Below are positions 8,463 through 16,992 of a stretch of DNA of 45,412 bases, one piece after another. Position numbers and translations under genes: made by a program. Source of the stretch: JBDTMC01 sp039934475. Its GTDB lineage: Bacteria > Acidobacteriota > Terriglobia > Bryobacterales > Bryobacteraceae. Within the stretch, counting starts at the first letter, position 1. Each line of letters opens with the position of its first letter. The stretch is taken from positions 1-45,412 of the forward strand of contig JBDTMC010000006.1 of NCBI GenBank assembly GCA_039934475.1. The letters run 5' to 3'. The notes beneath the pieces were generated by a model. It worked only from the letters and a program-made list of their open reading frames with translations. It had not been told where the DNA came from and did not search any database.

Positions 8463-8917
8463 AGAACCGCCAGGGAAATGATCGAGATGAGAATGGCGAT
8501 GCCATCCTCGAGCAACGCGGCCGGGGTGTCGCTGCCAAGTAGCGACGCCAGCTTGCCGCGCACGGCCGCACCGCCGAGCGTTCCGGCTACGGCTCCAATC
8601 ATGCCGAGAATTATCCCTGCGACCAGCATCTCCGATGCCGCGCCTACCGTTGCGCCCACCAGCGCGCCGCTCACGATGCGGGCGATAAACTGCGGTGGCG
8701 TTTTGCGGCTGGGAGTTTTCGGGAGTTTGTCATTCACCAGTTCGCCCAGAGCGAGGATGGTGAAGATGATGGGAGTAAATTGAAAGCCCATGAAGGCGAG
8801 TCCCGTGTCGGCAACCTTGAGCAGCCCCAATCGAGCGGCCCAACTCGCCGCCGCGGGTGCTGTCATCGTTCGAAGGCCCGCTACCAGGCCAAGTAGAAAT
8901 GCAAGAGTGAGATGCAC
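8459..8917 (-). CDS. DUF4126 family membrane protein
   Basis: The 152-residue protein is very hydrophobic, with about four membrane segments. LAFLLGLVAGLRTMTAPAA at the N-terminus and the glycine-rich GALVGATVGAA and GMIGAVAGTLGGAAVR segments match the DUF4126 family, which has no known function. The start is GTG at 8917, preceded at a good distance by AAAAGGAG. The gene overlaps the flavin oxidoreductase by ATGA. A membrane partner for the reductase is one reading, but co-transcription is the only evidence. The 118-base gap before it (8918-9035) carries the leader, a TACACT box near 8960 on the minus strand, and nothing else I recognise. Confidence 0.8.
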   Translation of the reverse strand: MHLTLAFLLGLVAGLRTMTAPAAASWAARLGLLKVADTGLAFMGFQFTPIIFTILALGELVNDKLPKTPSRKTPPQFIARIVSGALVGATVGAASEMLVAGIILGMIGAVAGTLGGAAVRGKLASLLGSDTPAALLEDGIAILISIISLAVL

Positions 8918-9035
8918 GTGTACTCCTTTTCAGTGGATCAATAGTCAGTAGACAAAAGTGTAGCGGGAAATATCGATTTGCTCCAGACCCACCATGGGTA
9001 TCCTGTGCTGCCTCTTTGTAGGTAGCTTCGGGAGG

Positions 9036-10319
9036 CTATCTGACCAGTTTCTCAAGCAGGCTCGCGGCGTAGTCCGGTCCGCCGGCGTTGCGAAACAACT
9101 CTGCGAGCTTCTGTGCTTGCTTCCGGAAGGAAGGCTCGTTTAGCAATCGCTCTACTGCGGCGCGCAGCACCGTGGGTGTGCACTTGCGCGGCTCGATTCG
9201 TAAACCCGCGCCGAACTCCACCACTCTCTGCGCAATCTCCGGTTTATCCCATTCGGTGGGTGTAATCACCAAAGGAACACCCGCCACGAGGGCCGCGAGC
9301 ACGGTACCCGCCCCGCCGGTAGTCACCATCGCCGCGGTTTTCGGCATCAACTCACTGTGAGAAACCCAACGCACCAAATGAATATTCGCTGCCAGGTTTC
9401 CCAGGCCCATCTCTTCCGGCTGCCGATCGCCGCCGGTAGACATGATTACTTCCATCCCCCGGTTCGCCAGCCCCTCGGCGGCGGCCGTCATCAAGAACGG
9501 TTTGCCCACGTGGACCGTGCCCTCTGAGACATGCACCCACGGCCTGTCCTTCGGCAGCTCGTCCAGCCACGTGGCGGGTCCTTCATGCTGCGGGCTGTTC
9601 CATTCGCACGCACCGACGTAATGCACGGACGGTGGCAAATCATGACGGTCGTAATCAAACTCCGCAGTGCCGCGAACCAAATGCAGCGGAAGTTTCCCGG
9701 TAAACTCGGGCACCGAAGTATGAATCGGAGCCAGTCCGTGCGCTCTCCGAATGTCAGTCACTTCACGGCGAAACCCACCGGCCAGCATGTCCTGTGAAAT
9801 CCGAACCACCTGCGAAATCAACCGCGTCCGGAAATCCCGAGGGCGGGGAAGTCCCAGTCCAAACGGCGGCGCATCCGGACCCGGCACCATACACCCAGGC
9901 ACAAACGACGAAAGCGCTACCGGAATTCCGGTCTTCTCCCACAGCACCAGAATCGGGCCCCACACGCTGACATCGGTGACAATCACATCTGGCTTCCAGC
10001 TTGTGAGCAGAGGTTCAATGTCGGCGATCTGGCCGGGAATCGTCCCCAGCAACCAGTCGCGCAGCATCTTACTGTACTGGCGCCACCCGGTGAGACTCAT
10101 GCCGCCGCGATTGCCGGAGAACAGCGTCTTGTAGAGATTTTCTTCGCTGAAGTGCTGAAAGGGAAAATGGAGAAATCCCTCTCCCTGAAGGACCTTCCCG
10201 CCGCGCGACCCTGTATAAAAGGCGCACTCATGCCCGCGTTCCCGCAGCGCGTGGGCGATGGAAATTTGAGGGAAAAGATGGCCCGGCAAAGGCAGGACAG
10301 TGAAGAGAAATTTAGCCAC
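9036..10319 (-). CDS. GT1-family (UGT/MGT-like) glycosyltransferase
   Basis: The protein has 427 residues from a GTG at 10319, which lies one base after the iscX stop and five bases after an AGGA. A TTG at 10349 would extend the protein ten residues into iscX and is less likely. The N-terminus (AKFLFTVLPLPGHLFPQISIA) and the C-terminal donor-binding motif (MVTTGGAGTVLAALVAGVPLVITP, then EWDKPEIAQRV) are those of GT-B enzymes of the macrolide or sterol glycosyltransferase class, which use nucleotide sugars. There are no membrane segments. It is the last gene of the isc transcript, an odd position; whether the link is functional is not known. Its acceptor cannot be predicted. Confidence 0.85.
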   Translation of the reverse strand: MAKFLFTVLPLPGHLFPQISIAHALRERGHECAFYTGSRGGKVLQGEGFLHFPFQHFSEENLYKTLFSGNRGGMSLTGWRQYSKMLRDWLLGTIPGQIADIEPLLTSWKPDVIVTDVSVWGPILVLWEKTGIPVALSSFVPGCMVPGPDAPPFGLGLPRPRDFRTRLISQVVRISQDMLAGGFRREVTDIRRAHGLAPIHTSVPEFTGKLPLHLVRGTAEFDYDRHDLPPSVHYVGACEWNSPQHEGPATWLDELPKDRPWVHVSEGTVHVGKPFLMTAAAEGLANRGMEVIMSTGGDRQPEEMGLGNLAANIHLVRWVSHSELMPKTAAMVTTGGAGTVLAALVAGVPLVITPTEWDKPEIAQRVVEFGAGLRIEPRKCTPTVLRAAVERLLNEPSFRKQAQKLAELFRNAGGPDYAASLLEKLVR

Positions 10320-10320
10320 T

Positions 10321-10536
10321 CTATTCCTGGGCGTCTTTGTATTCTTCAAACCACGCCATCTGAATAGCTTCCAGCTTCCCCTCGGTAGACTTCGTCGGGT
10401 CGTCTTTGAACGATTCCAACTCGGTAACCCACTTATGCAGGTCGGTGAACCGCACTGTCAGCGGATCCACATCCGGATACTTATCCTGCAAATCGATGCC
10501 GAGATCTTCGGCGTCATCCCAGGTCAAACCCTTCAT
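10321..10536 (-). CDS. iscX: Fe-S assembly protein IscX
   Basis: This 71-residue protein starts MKGLTWDDAEDLGIDL and contains YPDVDPLTVRFTDLHKWV and LEAIQMAWFEEY, which closely follow the IscX (YfhJ) pattern. IscX is a small acidic protein that binds IscS and iron and modulates cluster assembly on IscU. The ATG at 10536 overlaps the hscA stop by ATGA. A longer in-frame reading back to 10728 lies inside hscA and is not used. The size equals that of known IscX proteins, and the gene order hscA-iscX is that of the classical isc operon. Confidence 0.9.
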   Translation of the reverse strand: MKGLTWDDAEDLGIDLQDKYPDVDPLTVRFTDLHKWVTELESFKDDPTKSTEGKLEAIQMAWFEEYKDAQE

Positions 10537-12389
10537 TGGATCTTGGTCCCCTTCAGAGCGTTGCTCACGGCGCTGTTCATCATGTTCTCGGCGAGGTTCA
10601 TCGTCGCATCGTTCAGCTTGTCGATCTGAGCCCGAATTAGCGCGTAGTCGTCGCCATTGTAAACCATCAGCAGTTCGTTGATCGCCAGGTCGATCAAGCC
10701 TCGCTGTTCGTCGTTCAACTCCAGCCACGCATCGTTCTGCTTCGCCTTATCGGTGGCCGCCAGAATCGCATCCGCCTCAACGCGCGCCTCGCGCACCTGC
10801 CGCTCTTTCAAATCCTGCTCGGCCTTCTCGAAGCTCTCGATGATCATGGCTTCCACCTGTTCATCGGTGAGACCGTAGGACGGCTTCACATCGACGGTCT
10901 GTTCCTTGCCGGTGCGGAGATCGCGCGCCGCCACACTCAGAATCCCATTGGCGTCGATCAGGAACCGGACTTCCACGCGCGCCATGCCGGCGGGCACCGG
11001 CTCGATGTCTTTCAAATCGAACCGCGCCAAGCTGCGGCAATCCTTGGCCAGTTCACGCTCGCCTTGCAGCACATGGATGAGGACATTCCGTTGTCCATCA
11101 ATGGACGTCGTGAAGACTTCCGTCGCGCTCGCGGGAATCGTCGAATTGCGGTGGATGAGTTTCGATACCACACCGCCCATCGTTTCAATGCCCAGCGATA
11201 ATGGCGTCACGTCCAGCAGCAGCTTGTCCTGCACGTCGCCGCTTAGAATTCCGGCCTGCACCGCCGCCCCCAGCGCCACCACTTCGTCCGGGTTCAAGTC
11301 GGTGTGCGGCCGCGCCTTGAACAAAACCTCCACCGCGCTGCGAACCATCGGAATGCGCGTCGATCCGCCCACCATCACGACTTCGTCAATCTGCTCCGGG
11401 CTCAGCCCAGCGTCCTGCAAACAGCGCCGGCATGGCCCTAGTGTGCGGTCCACGATATCGGCAATCAGTTTCTCAAACAACTCGCGCGTAATCGCCCGGG
11501 TGTACTTCTTGCCGCGATAGTCAAGGTCGATGGAAGTCACCGGGACAAACGACAGTGTCTCTTTCGCGTGAATCACCGCGCGACGCAGCCGCTGTACGCC
11601 CTCGCCGTCGTGCGAAATATCTTCACCCCATTCGCTCTGGATATCCTCGAGCGCGATGGTGATCAGCCGGTTGTCGATGTCGTCGCCGCCCAGATGCGTG
11701 TCGCCGTTGGTCGCCAGCACCTCGAAGATGCCGTCTTTCAGCCGCAGAATCGAAACATCGAACGTGCCGCCGCCAAAGTCGTAAACCGCAATCACACCCT
11801 CATTGCGCTTATCCAGGCCATAAGCCAGCGAAGCCGCAGTCGGCTCATTCACGAGCCGCAACACTTCCAAGCCAGCGATCTTCCCGGCGTCTTTGGTGGC
11901 TTGGCGCTGGGCATCGTTAAAGTAGGCCGGCACGGTGATCACGGCCTGCGTGATCTCCTCACCGAGGAAGATCTCCGCGTTCGCTTTCAACTGTTGCAGC
12001 ACGTAGGCCGAGATCTCAGGCGGCGTAAACATGCGGTCGCCCAGCGCCAGCCGCACCACGTTTTCGCTGCCCTCGGCAATGCGGAACGGGAACAACTTCA
12101 CTTCATCCCCGATGTCGCCCACGCCTTTGCCCATCAGCCTTTTCACCGAATAGACGGTGCGATCCGGGTGTTCAATCAAAGCCTCACGCGCCGGATTTCC
12201 GGCGATCAGCTCGCCCGCCTCCGTCAACGTAACAATGCTCGGAACCAACCTGTCGCCATCTGCTCCAGGGATCACTTTCGGACCCGTCAGATCCATGTAC
12301 GCCACCAGGCTGTTGGTGGTGCCGAGGTCGATACCTACAATGCGCGGCTTCTGGGCCGACGCGAAATCGATTTGAAATAAGGAAGCCAT
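10533..12389 (-). CDS. hscA: Hsp70-class chaperone HscA for Fe-S cluster assembly
   Basis: The protein has 618 residues, close to the usual HscA length. The ATPase domain shows GIDLGTTNSLVAY near residue 20, VITVPAYFNDAQRQATKDAG, LRLVNEPTAASLAYGLD and VYDFGGGTFDVSIL. The substrate domain begins near 390 (LLDVTPLSLGIETMGG). HscA binds the LPPVK motif of IscU with help from HscB and drives cluster release; the cognate IscU in this operon carries that motif. The linker DVTPLSLGIE is intact. The gene lies 22 bases downstream of hscB and overlaps iscX. Context separates it from DnaK. Confidence 0.93.
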   Translation of the reverse strand: MASLFQIDFASAQKPRIVGIDLGTTNSLVAYMDLTGPKVIPGADGDRLVPSIVTLTEAGELIAGNPAREALIEHPDRTVYSVKRLMGKGVGDIGDEVKLFPFRIAEGSENVVRLALGDRMFTPPEISAYVLQQLKANAEIFLGEEITQAVITVPAYFNDAQRQATKDAGKIAGLEVLRLVNEPTAASLAYGLDKRNEGVIAVYDFGGGTFDVSILRLKDGIFEVLATNGDTHLGGDDIDNRLITIALEDIQSEWGEDISHDGEGVQRLRRAVIHAKETLSFVPVTSIDLDYRGKKYTRAITRELFEKLIADIVDRTLGPCRRCLQDAGLSPEQIDEVVMVGGSTRIPMVRSAVEVLFKARPHTDLNPDEVVALGAAVQAGILSGDVQDKLLLDVTPLSLGIETMGGVVSKLIHRNSTIPASATEVFTTSIDGQRNVLIHVLQGERELAKDCRSLARFDLKDIEPVPAGMARVEVRFLIDANGILSVAARDLRTGKEQTVDVKPSYGLTDEQVEAMIIESFEKAEQDLKERQVREARVEADAILAATDKAKQNDAWLELNDEQRGLIDLAINELLMVYNGDDYALIRAQIDKLNDATMNLAENMMNSAVSNALKGTKIQ

Positions 12390-12411
12390 GTCGTAATGAA
12401 GAAGGGTCTGG

Positions 12412-13047
12412 CTAGTGCGAAACGGCGAGTTCTTTATTCACCGTATCCACCAGGTTTCGGATATAGCGGCGGCGGTTTAACACGCCACGAATGGCCTGTA
12501 GCGCCTCGTGGGCGTCCTTGACTGTGCCCGTTTTGTCATGCTGAATGAAAAGCTGCTCCAACTCCGAATCGATCGCATCGCGCATGGCGACAAACTTCTG
12601 CTTCGATTCTTCCAGCGGCCCGCGAGCATCCTGGTCGCCGCCGCGCAACTCTTCCAGCGCCATGTTCAACTCAAACACTTCCTCCAACAACTCCGGAGGA
12701 ACGTCCTTGGTGCGCTGCTCGCCGATGTCGAAGCCGTTTTCCCTGAGGACGTATTCAGCGCGCAATACCGGATCCCGCAACGTGCGGTAGGCGTCGTTCA
12801 GAATCGCCGTCGCTTCGAGGGAATTCTGCTTCTCCACCGCCTCGCCGCGCGTGTACCGGTCGGGGTGCACCAAGCGGCTCATCTTGTAGAACCGCTGTTG
12901 GAGATCGTCCGCATCGACACTCAGGCGGCGCGGCAGGTCGAGGAATCGATAGTAGTCGGGCGTCGGACGCAGCAGGTGATTACAGAACTGGCAGAAGAGG
13001 CTTGCTTCCGACGGATGCCCGCAATGCCAGCAGCCTTGCTCCGTCAT
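12412..13047 (-). CDS. hscB: Co-chaperone HscB with N-terminal tetracysteine zinc-binding motif
   Basis: The protein has 211 residues. Residues 6-22 hold CWHC and CQFC pairs (C6, C9, C19, C22), a likely zinc ribbon not present in E. coli HscB but typical of eukaryotic HSC20/HSCB. A J domain follows (DYYRFLDLPRRLSVD), with the HPD motif at 61-63. The C-terminal three-helix domain (FELNMALEEL near 128) binds IscU in known homologues. HscB delivers IscU to HscA and stimulates its ATPase. The ATG overlaps the iscA stop by one base (TAATG), and hscA follows 22 bases later. Confidence 0.92.
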   Translation of the reverse strand: MTEQGCWHCGHPSEASLFCQFCNHLLRPTPDYYRFLDLPRRLSVDADDLQQRFYKMSRLVHPDRYTRGEAVEKQNSLEATAILNDAYRTLRDPVLRAEYVLRENGFDIGEQRTKDVPPELLEEVFELNMALEELRGGDQDARGPLEESKQKFVAMRDAIDSELEQLFIQHDKTGTVKDAHEALQAIRGVLNRRRYIRNLVDTVNKELAVSH

Positions 13048-13367
13048 TACGCCGTAAACGACGTTCCGCAGCCGCAGCTTTTCTTCGCATTCGGATTGTC
13101 GAACGCAAAGCCGGACTGCATCAACGACTCTTTGTAGTCAAGGGTCATGCCGTCGAGGAAAATGTAGCTCTTCGGGTCGACGTACACCTGCACGCCGTCA
13201 AACTCGAAAACCTTATCCGTCGTACGCGGCTTCACCTCGAACCTGAATAGGTAGCTGAGACCGGAACACCCTCCGCCCAGGACTCCCAGGCGCAAGCCTC
13301 CGTTGACGCCTTCTTTTTCGAAGGCTACTCGAATTTTGTGGATCGCCTTATCAGTTAGCTGAATCAT
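13047..13367 (-). CDS. iscA: A-type Fe-S carrier protein IscA
   Basis: The protein has 106 residues from ATG 13367 (MIQLTDKAIHKI). A GTG nine bases upstream would add three residues, and neither start has a strong ribosome-binding site. The three conserved cysteines are visible: C34 in LGGGCSGLSY, and C98 and C100 in SCGCGTSF near the C-terminus. A-type carriers bind iron or [2Fe-2S]/[4Fe-4S] clusters and hand them to target proteins. The upstream iscU gene is separated from it by an unusual ~177-bp inverted-repeat-bounded segment. Confidence 0.92.
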   Translation of the reverse strand: MIQLTDKAIHKIRVAFEKEGVNGGLRLGVLGGGCSGLSYLFRFEVKPRTTDKVFEFDGVQVYVDPKSYIFLDGMTLDYKESLMQSGFAFDNPNAKKSCGCGTSFTA

Positions 13368-13380
13368 AGAACACACTTAC

Positions 13381-13557
13381 ACGGTCCGCCTTTACGGGGA
13401 CTCGCTACTCGGGGGCTGGCAGCCATCAAACCATGCCCGGAGGGATGGAGTCCAGCCCCTTCTCTGCTATCCCCCGGCCGGACTTCGCAGTCCGTAGTGA
13501 AACGCTCCCTTACGGTCGGGGCTCGGTCACTTTGCTGATTCCTTTGCCACGGACCGT
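13381..13557. repeat. Inverted-repeat-bounded insert between iscU and iscA
   Basis: The gap between iscU and iscA is bounded by ACGGTCCG (13381-13388) and CGGACCGT (13550-13557), a perfect 8-bp terminal inverted repeat whose right arm enters the iscU stop codon. Inside are GGGGCTGG (13412-13419) with CCAGCCCC (13452-13459), and a perfect hairpin CGGACT-TCGC-AGTCCG (13479-13494). No coding sequence is apparent. The segment may be a small non-autonomous mobile element or REP/BIME-like repeat, or a structured intra-operon RNA controlling the iscSU to iscA-hscBA ratio. All other junctions in this operon are 0-28 bases, so the gap is exceptional. Confidence 0.5.
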
Positions 13558-13967
13558 TAGGCCTGCTGCGCGACTGGAGTCGCCACTTCCTGCTTCTTCT
13601 TATAATCCGTGATCGCTGCCTTAATGGCGTCTTCGGCCAAAACGGAGCAGTGAATCTTCACCGGCGGCAGGCTCAGTTCCTGCACGATGACCGTGTTCTT
13701 GATGTCGAGAGCCTCGTCCACCGTCTTGCCCTTCAGCATCTCAGTGGCGAGCGAGGAACTCGCGATTGCGCTGCCGCAGCCAAACGTCTTGAACTTCGCC
13801 TCTTCGATGATGTGGGTAACGGGATTCACCTTCAACTGCAGCTTCATCACGTCGCCGCATTCCGGCGCACCCACCATCCCGGTACCGACGTTGGGGTCGT
13901 TCTTATCGAGCGAACCCACGTTGCGCGGGTTGTTGTAATGATCCAAAACCTTATCGGAATATGCCAT
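13557..13967 (-). CDS. iscU: Fe-S cluster scaffold protein IscU
   Basis: The protein has 136 residues from ATG 13967, preceded by GGGAG at a good distance. The N-terminus MAYSDKVLDHYNNPRNVGSL is the family signature, which rules out the longer upstream reading. Cluster ligands are C37 (PECGD, with D39), C64 (FGCGSAI) and C107 (KIHCSVLAEDA). The HscA-recognition motif LPPVK is at residues 100-104. IscU receives sulfur from IscS and assembles the cluster. The C-terminus has a short extension rich in Gln, Val and Ala (TPVAQQA). The gene lies 28 bases downstream of iscS. Confidence 0.95.
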   Translation of the reverse strand: MAYSDKVLDHYNNPRNVGSLDKNDPNVGTGMVGAPECGDVMKLQLKVNPVTHIIEEAKFKTFGCGSAIASSSLATEMLKGKTVDEALDIKNTVIVQELSLPPVKIHCSVLAEDAIKAAITDYKKKQEVATPVAQQA

Positions 13968-13995
13968 TTGCTGTTTCTCCCAGATTCGAATTCTT

Positions 13996-15210
13996 CTAGT
14001 GCGCCGTCCACACAACCTTAGACAGGTCCACGCCCTCTTTCACCATCTCGTACAGCGGCGAAAGCTCACGCAACTTCCTCACTACTTCGATCACGCGGTT
14101 CGTCACGTAGTCAATCTCGTCATCGGTGGTGAACCGGCCCAGCCCGAAGCGAATGGAGGAATGCGCCAGATCGTCACCCGCGCCCAAAGCTTTCAATACG
14201 TAGCTAGGTTCCAAAGTCGCCGACGTGCAAGCCGAACCGCTCGACACTGCTACATCGTTGATGCCCATCAGCAGGCTCTCGCCTTCCACATACGCGAAGC
14301 TGATGTTCAAATTGTGCGGCAGGCGGCTCTCCATCGTGCCGTTGATATAGACCTCGTCCAATTCCGAGGTCAGCTTGTCCTTCAACCGGTCGCGCAGCGT
14401 CCGCAGCCGCACCGACTCAGTCGCCATCTCCTGCTGGCACAGCTCGCAAGCCTTGCCGAAACCGACGATCCCCGGAACGTTCAAAGTGCCGCTGCGCATG
14501 CCACGCTCATGACCGCCGCCGTCCATCTGCGCGGTTAGCTGAACGCGCGGGCTCTTCCGCCGCACATACAGCGCGCCCACACCCTTCGGCCCATAGAGCT
14601 TATGCGCGGTGATCGACATCAGGTCGATGTTGTCTTTGATCACGTTCACCGGAATCTTGCCCACTGCCTGCACGCCATCGGTGTGGAACAACACGCCGCG
14701 CGCCTTCGCAATCTTACCGATCTCCGCAATCGACTGCACCACGCCGATCTCATTGTTCGCATACATGATCGAGATCAGAATCGTCTTGTCGGTGATCGCC
14801 TCTTTCAACATTTCGAGGTCGATCAGGCCATTCGACTGCAGCGGTAAATACGTCACCCGGAAGCCATTCTTCTCCAGGTGCTTGCAAGTGTCCAGAATCG
14901 CTTTGTGCTCAGTCGCCGCCGTAATGATGTGGTTGCCCTTCTCGGCATACATCTCGGCCACGCCCTTAATCGCCAGGTTATTCGATTCCGTGGCGCCGCT
15001 GGTGAAGATGATCTCTTTCGCCGTCGCGCCAATCAATTCCGCAATCTGTTTCCGCGCCCGTTCCACTGCTTCTTCCGCTTCCCAGCCAAAAGCATGGTTC
15101 CTGCTCGCTGCGTTACCAAACTGCTCCTTGAAGTAGGGAAGCATTGCATCCAGCACGCGCGGATCCATCGGCGTCGTCGCGTGATTGTCCAGGTAAATCG
15201 GCATCTTCAT
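13996..15210 (-). CDS. iscS: Cysteine desulfurase IscS
   Basis: The protein has 404 residues, the usual IscS length. MPIYLDNHATTPMDPRV is at the N-terminus. The PLP lysine is K204 in ITAHKLYGPKG, and the catalytic cysteine is C328 in SSGSACTSATLEPS, both at the positions found in E. coli IscS. The enzyme converts cysteine to alanine and passes the persulfide to IscU and other acceptors. The C-terminus (ELSPLYEMVKEGVDL) matches the IscU-contacting tail. It starts 12 bases after iscR and is co-transcribed with it. Confidence 0.95.
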   Translation of the reverse strand: MKMPIYLDNHATTPMDPRVLDAMLPYFKEQFGNAASRNHAFGWEAEEAVERARKQIAELIGATAKEIIFTSGATESNNLAIKGVAEMYAEKGNHIITAATEHKAILDTCKHLEKNGFRVTYLPLQSNGLIDLEMLKEAITDKTILISIMYANNEIGVVQSIAEIGKIAKARGVLFHTDGVQAVGKIPVNVIKDNIDLMSITAHKLYGPKGVGALYVRRKSPRVQLTAQMDGGGHERGMRSGTLNVPGIVGFGKACELCQQEMATESVRLRTLRDRLKDKLTSELDEVYINGTMESRLPHNLNISFAYVEGESLLMGINDVAVSSGSACTSATLEPSYVLKALGAGDDLAHSSIRFGLGRFTTDDEIDYVTNRVIEVVRKLRELSPLYEMVKEGVDLSKVVWTAH

Positions 15211-15222
15211 ATAAGTGCGCTC

Positions 15223-15717
15223 CTAATAACTCGGTAATACCGGCAGCGGCCGGCCCAGCTCCAACAACTTCCCCGGCGGCTGCACAAAGCTCTCCACGCT
15301 GATGTCGTGCATTTCTTCCTGTGAGAGGTCTGCAATACTGATGCTGCTCAGCAGCCTGAGGATTCCCTCATGCACCTTCCGCAGTGGCTCCCGCACGGAG
15401 CACTGTTCCGACTGATCGCACTCGCCGTGATCCGTGAAGCAGGCGGTGAGAATGATCGGCCCATCAATGGCGCGAATCACTTCCAGTGTGCTGATCAACC
15501 GCGCCTCGCGCGCCAGCCGGTATCCGCCATTGGTGCCATGCTCGCTTTGCAGAAATCCGTCCCGTCCCAGCTTCTGCAAGACTTTAGACAATAGTGGCAG
15601 GGGAATGTGATACCGTTCCGCGATTTCCTTCGCGCTCGCGCTCTTGCCCAGCGGTGTGCACGCCAAGTGTTTCAAGGCGATCAAACCATAGTCGGCTTTT
15701 TTCGTGAGCTTCAGCAT
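15223..15717 (-). CDS. iscR: Rrf2-family Fe-S regulator IscR
   Basis: The protein has 164 residues from ATG 15717 (MLKLTKKADYGLIALKHLA); a further eleven upstream residues in the longer frame fall between the -10 box and the ATG and are not used. A winged-helix domain is followed by three cysteines, C93, C100 and C106, in the spacing used to hold a [2Fe-2S] cluster in IscR. IscR with a cluster represses its own operon and lifts repression when clusters are scarce. As the first gene of the isc operon it should autoregulate. The C-terminal tail after the cluster loop is longer than the minimum. Confidence 0.92.
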   Translation of the reverse strand: MLKLTKKADYGLIALKHLACTPLGKSASAKEIAERYHIPLPLLSKVLQKLGRDGFLQSEHGTNGGYRLAREARLISTLEVIRAIDGPIILTACFTDHGECDQSEQCSVREPLRKVHEGILRLLSSISIADLSQEEMHDISVESFVQPPGKLLELGRPLPVLPSY

Positions 15718-15749
15718 CGTGAAATACGACCGTCCGGGTCCTAGATTCA

Positions 15750-15778
15750 ACTATACCCAAACTCCGGATAACCGTCAA
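15750..15778 (-). promoter_or_regulatory. Promoter of the isc operon with a possible IscR half-site
   Basis: On the minus strand TTGACG (15773-15778) and TATAGT (15750-15755) are separated by exactly 17 bases, giving a leader of about 25 bases before iscR. The -10 region runs into ATAGTTGA, which matches one half of the type 1 IscR site known from enterobacteria. A second half at the correct spacing is not convincing. Autoregulation by IscR is therefore likely from family knowledge but only half supported by the sequence. Confidence 0.7.
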
Positions 15779-15882
15779 CCGGCCGTCCCTTTCTTTTGTG
15801 GCACTTAAATTGCGACCACATGGGTCGTAGTTGAGAACGGCGCGGCGATCCCGCAATTGCAACGAGATGCCGCGCCCCGACG

Positions 15883-16945
15883 CTACTCGACGGTAATTGA
15901 GGCTTGCGCCGACACGCCGTTGGAACCCAGTGCGCTGATGACATGGTTGCCCGGCGTCAGTCGCGCGGGTACAGTAAACTGCACCGCATTCGTACCTGCC
16001 ATGGTTCCATGGCTGTCGCTGACGCTGGATCCGGCAAGGGCGAAGGAATCCACGTAAACGTCGATTAAATCGTGGGCGTTCAGCCCATACCCCGTTACTT
16101 TCACTACGCTACCCACCCTGACGGTAGAGGGCACAGTAAACAGCCGCGGCGTGACGAAGAACCGCGCCACCGCCCGCCTCCCGCTGGTCTGTCCTAATGC
16201 CACAAAGCTGTTTTTGCCATAAGGGGCGGGCGGCACCGAACCGCCGGCAACCACCGCGCCGCTGCCATCGGCTGTAGCCACGCTGAACGGCCCGAAGTCA
16301 TCGAGGATTCCAACGCTCTCACCGGCCAAGAACCCACTGCCGGTGAGCGTCACGCTGCCGCCCGTAGAGTTTTGGGCGGGCGACGCCGTCAGGATGGCCG
16401 TCAGCGGTCGGAAGACCGTACTCCGTGATTACTCCGGCTGTCGCAATTTGCCCGATGCGGTTGCCGTTCGACTCAGTGAACCACAGCGCCCCGTTCGGCC
16501 CGGCGGCGATGTCTATCGGGTAGCTGCCATCGGCCAGGCTGTATTCGACAACTGCTCCCTCCGTCGAGATCCGGCCGATCTTGTGGGAGTTGAATTCTGT
16601 AAACCACAAGGCGCCGTCAGAACCACTCGCAATGCTAAACGGGAAGCTGTTGGCGCCTGGCAAGTCAAATTCCGTAATCGCGCCATCAACCGTAATTCGG
16701 CCGATCTTGTTGGTGAAGTATTCGGTGAACCACAAGGCGCCGTCGGGTCCAACCACAATCCCGTTCGGGGCGCTGTCTGGCGTAGGCGCCGGATACTCGG
16801 TGAACTTTCCGTTAGGCGTAAACCGGGCGATCTTGTTGGCGCCGTATTCCTTAAATCCAGAGGGCACCGTCAAGTCCCGAAACGATGCCCTGCGGGAAGC
16901 TCTTGGCAGTCGGAATTACCTGCTCCACCACCACCCAAATTCCCG
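15883..16945 (-). pseudogene. Decayed Vgb/streptogramin-lyase-like beta-propeller gene with an IPT-like tail
   Basis: Three reading frames together spell one protein. The first, from about 16940, gives PTAKSFPQGIVSGLDGALW and then stops. The second, 16873-16319, carries four propeller repeats of the form GPDGALWFTEYFTNKIGRI. The third, 15883-16400, continues with SPAQNSTGGSVTLTGSGFLAG and a beta-sandwich tail. A one-base change near 16852 and another shift near 16400 break the frame. No start codon with a signal peptide is found at the 5' end, so the gene also appears truncated. Intact relatives are secreted seven-bladed propellers. Sequencing error could explain one shift, but two shifts plus truncation favour a pseudogene. 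Confidence 0.7.
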
Positions 16946-16992
16946 TTCATTTAACAACCCACAACGCCGCGTGGTACCATCGCCCCAAAACC

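Noticed and set aside
10321..10728. A 135-residue reading ending at the iscX stop
   Set aside because: The extra N-terminal residues lie in the hscA gene in another frame; the 71-residue form fits IscX exactly.
15715..15755. Complete IscR type 1 operator at the isc promoter
   Set aside because: Only the ATAGTTGA half fits; the other half is missing at the required spacing.
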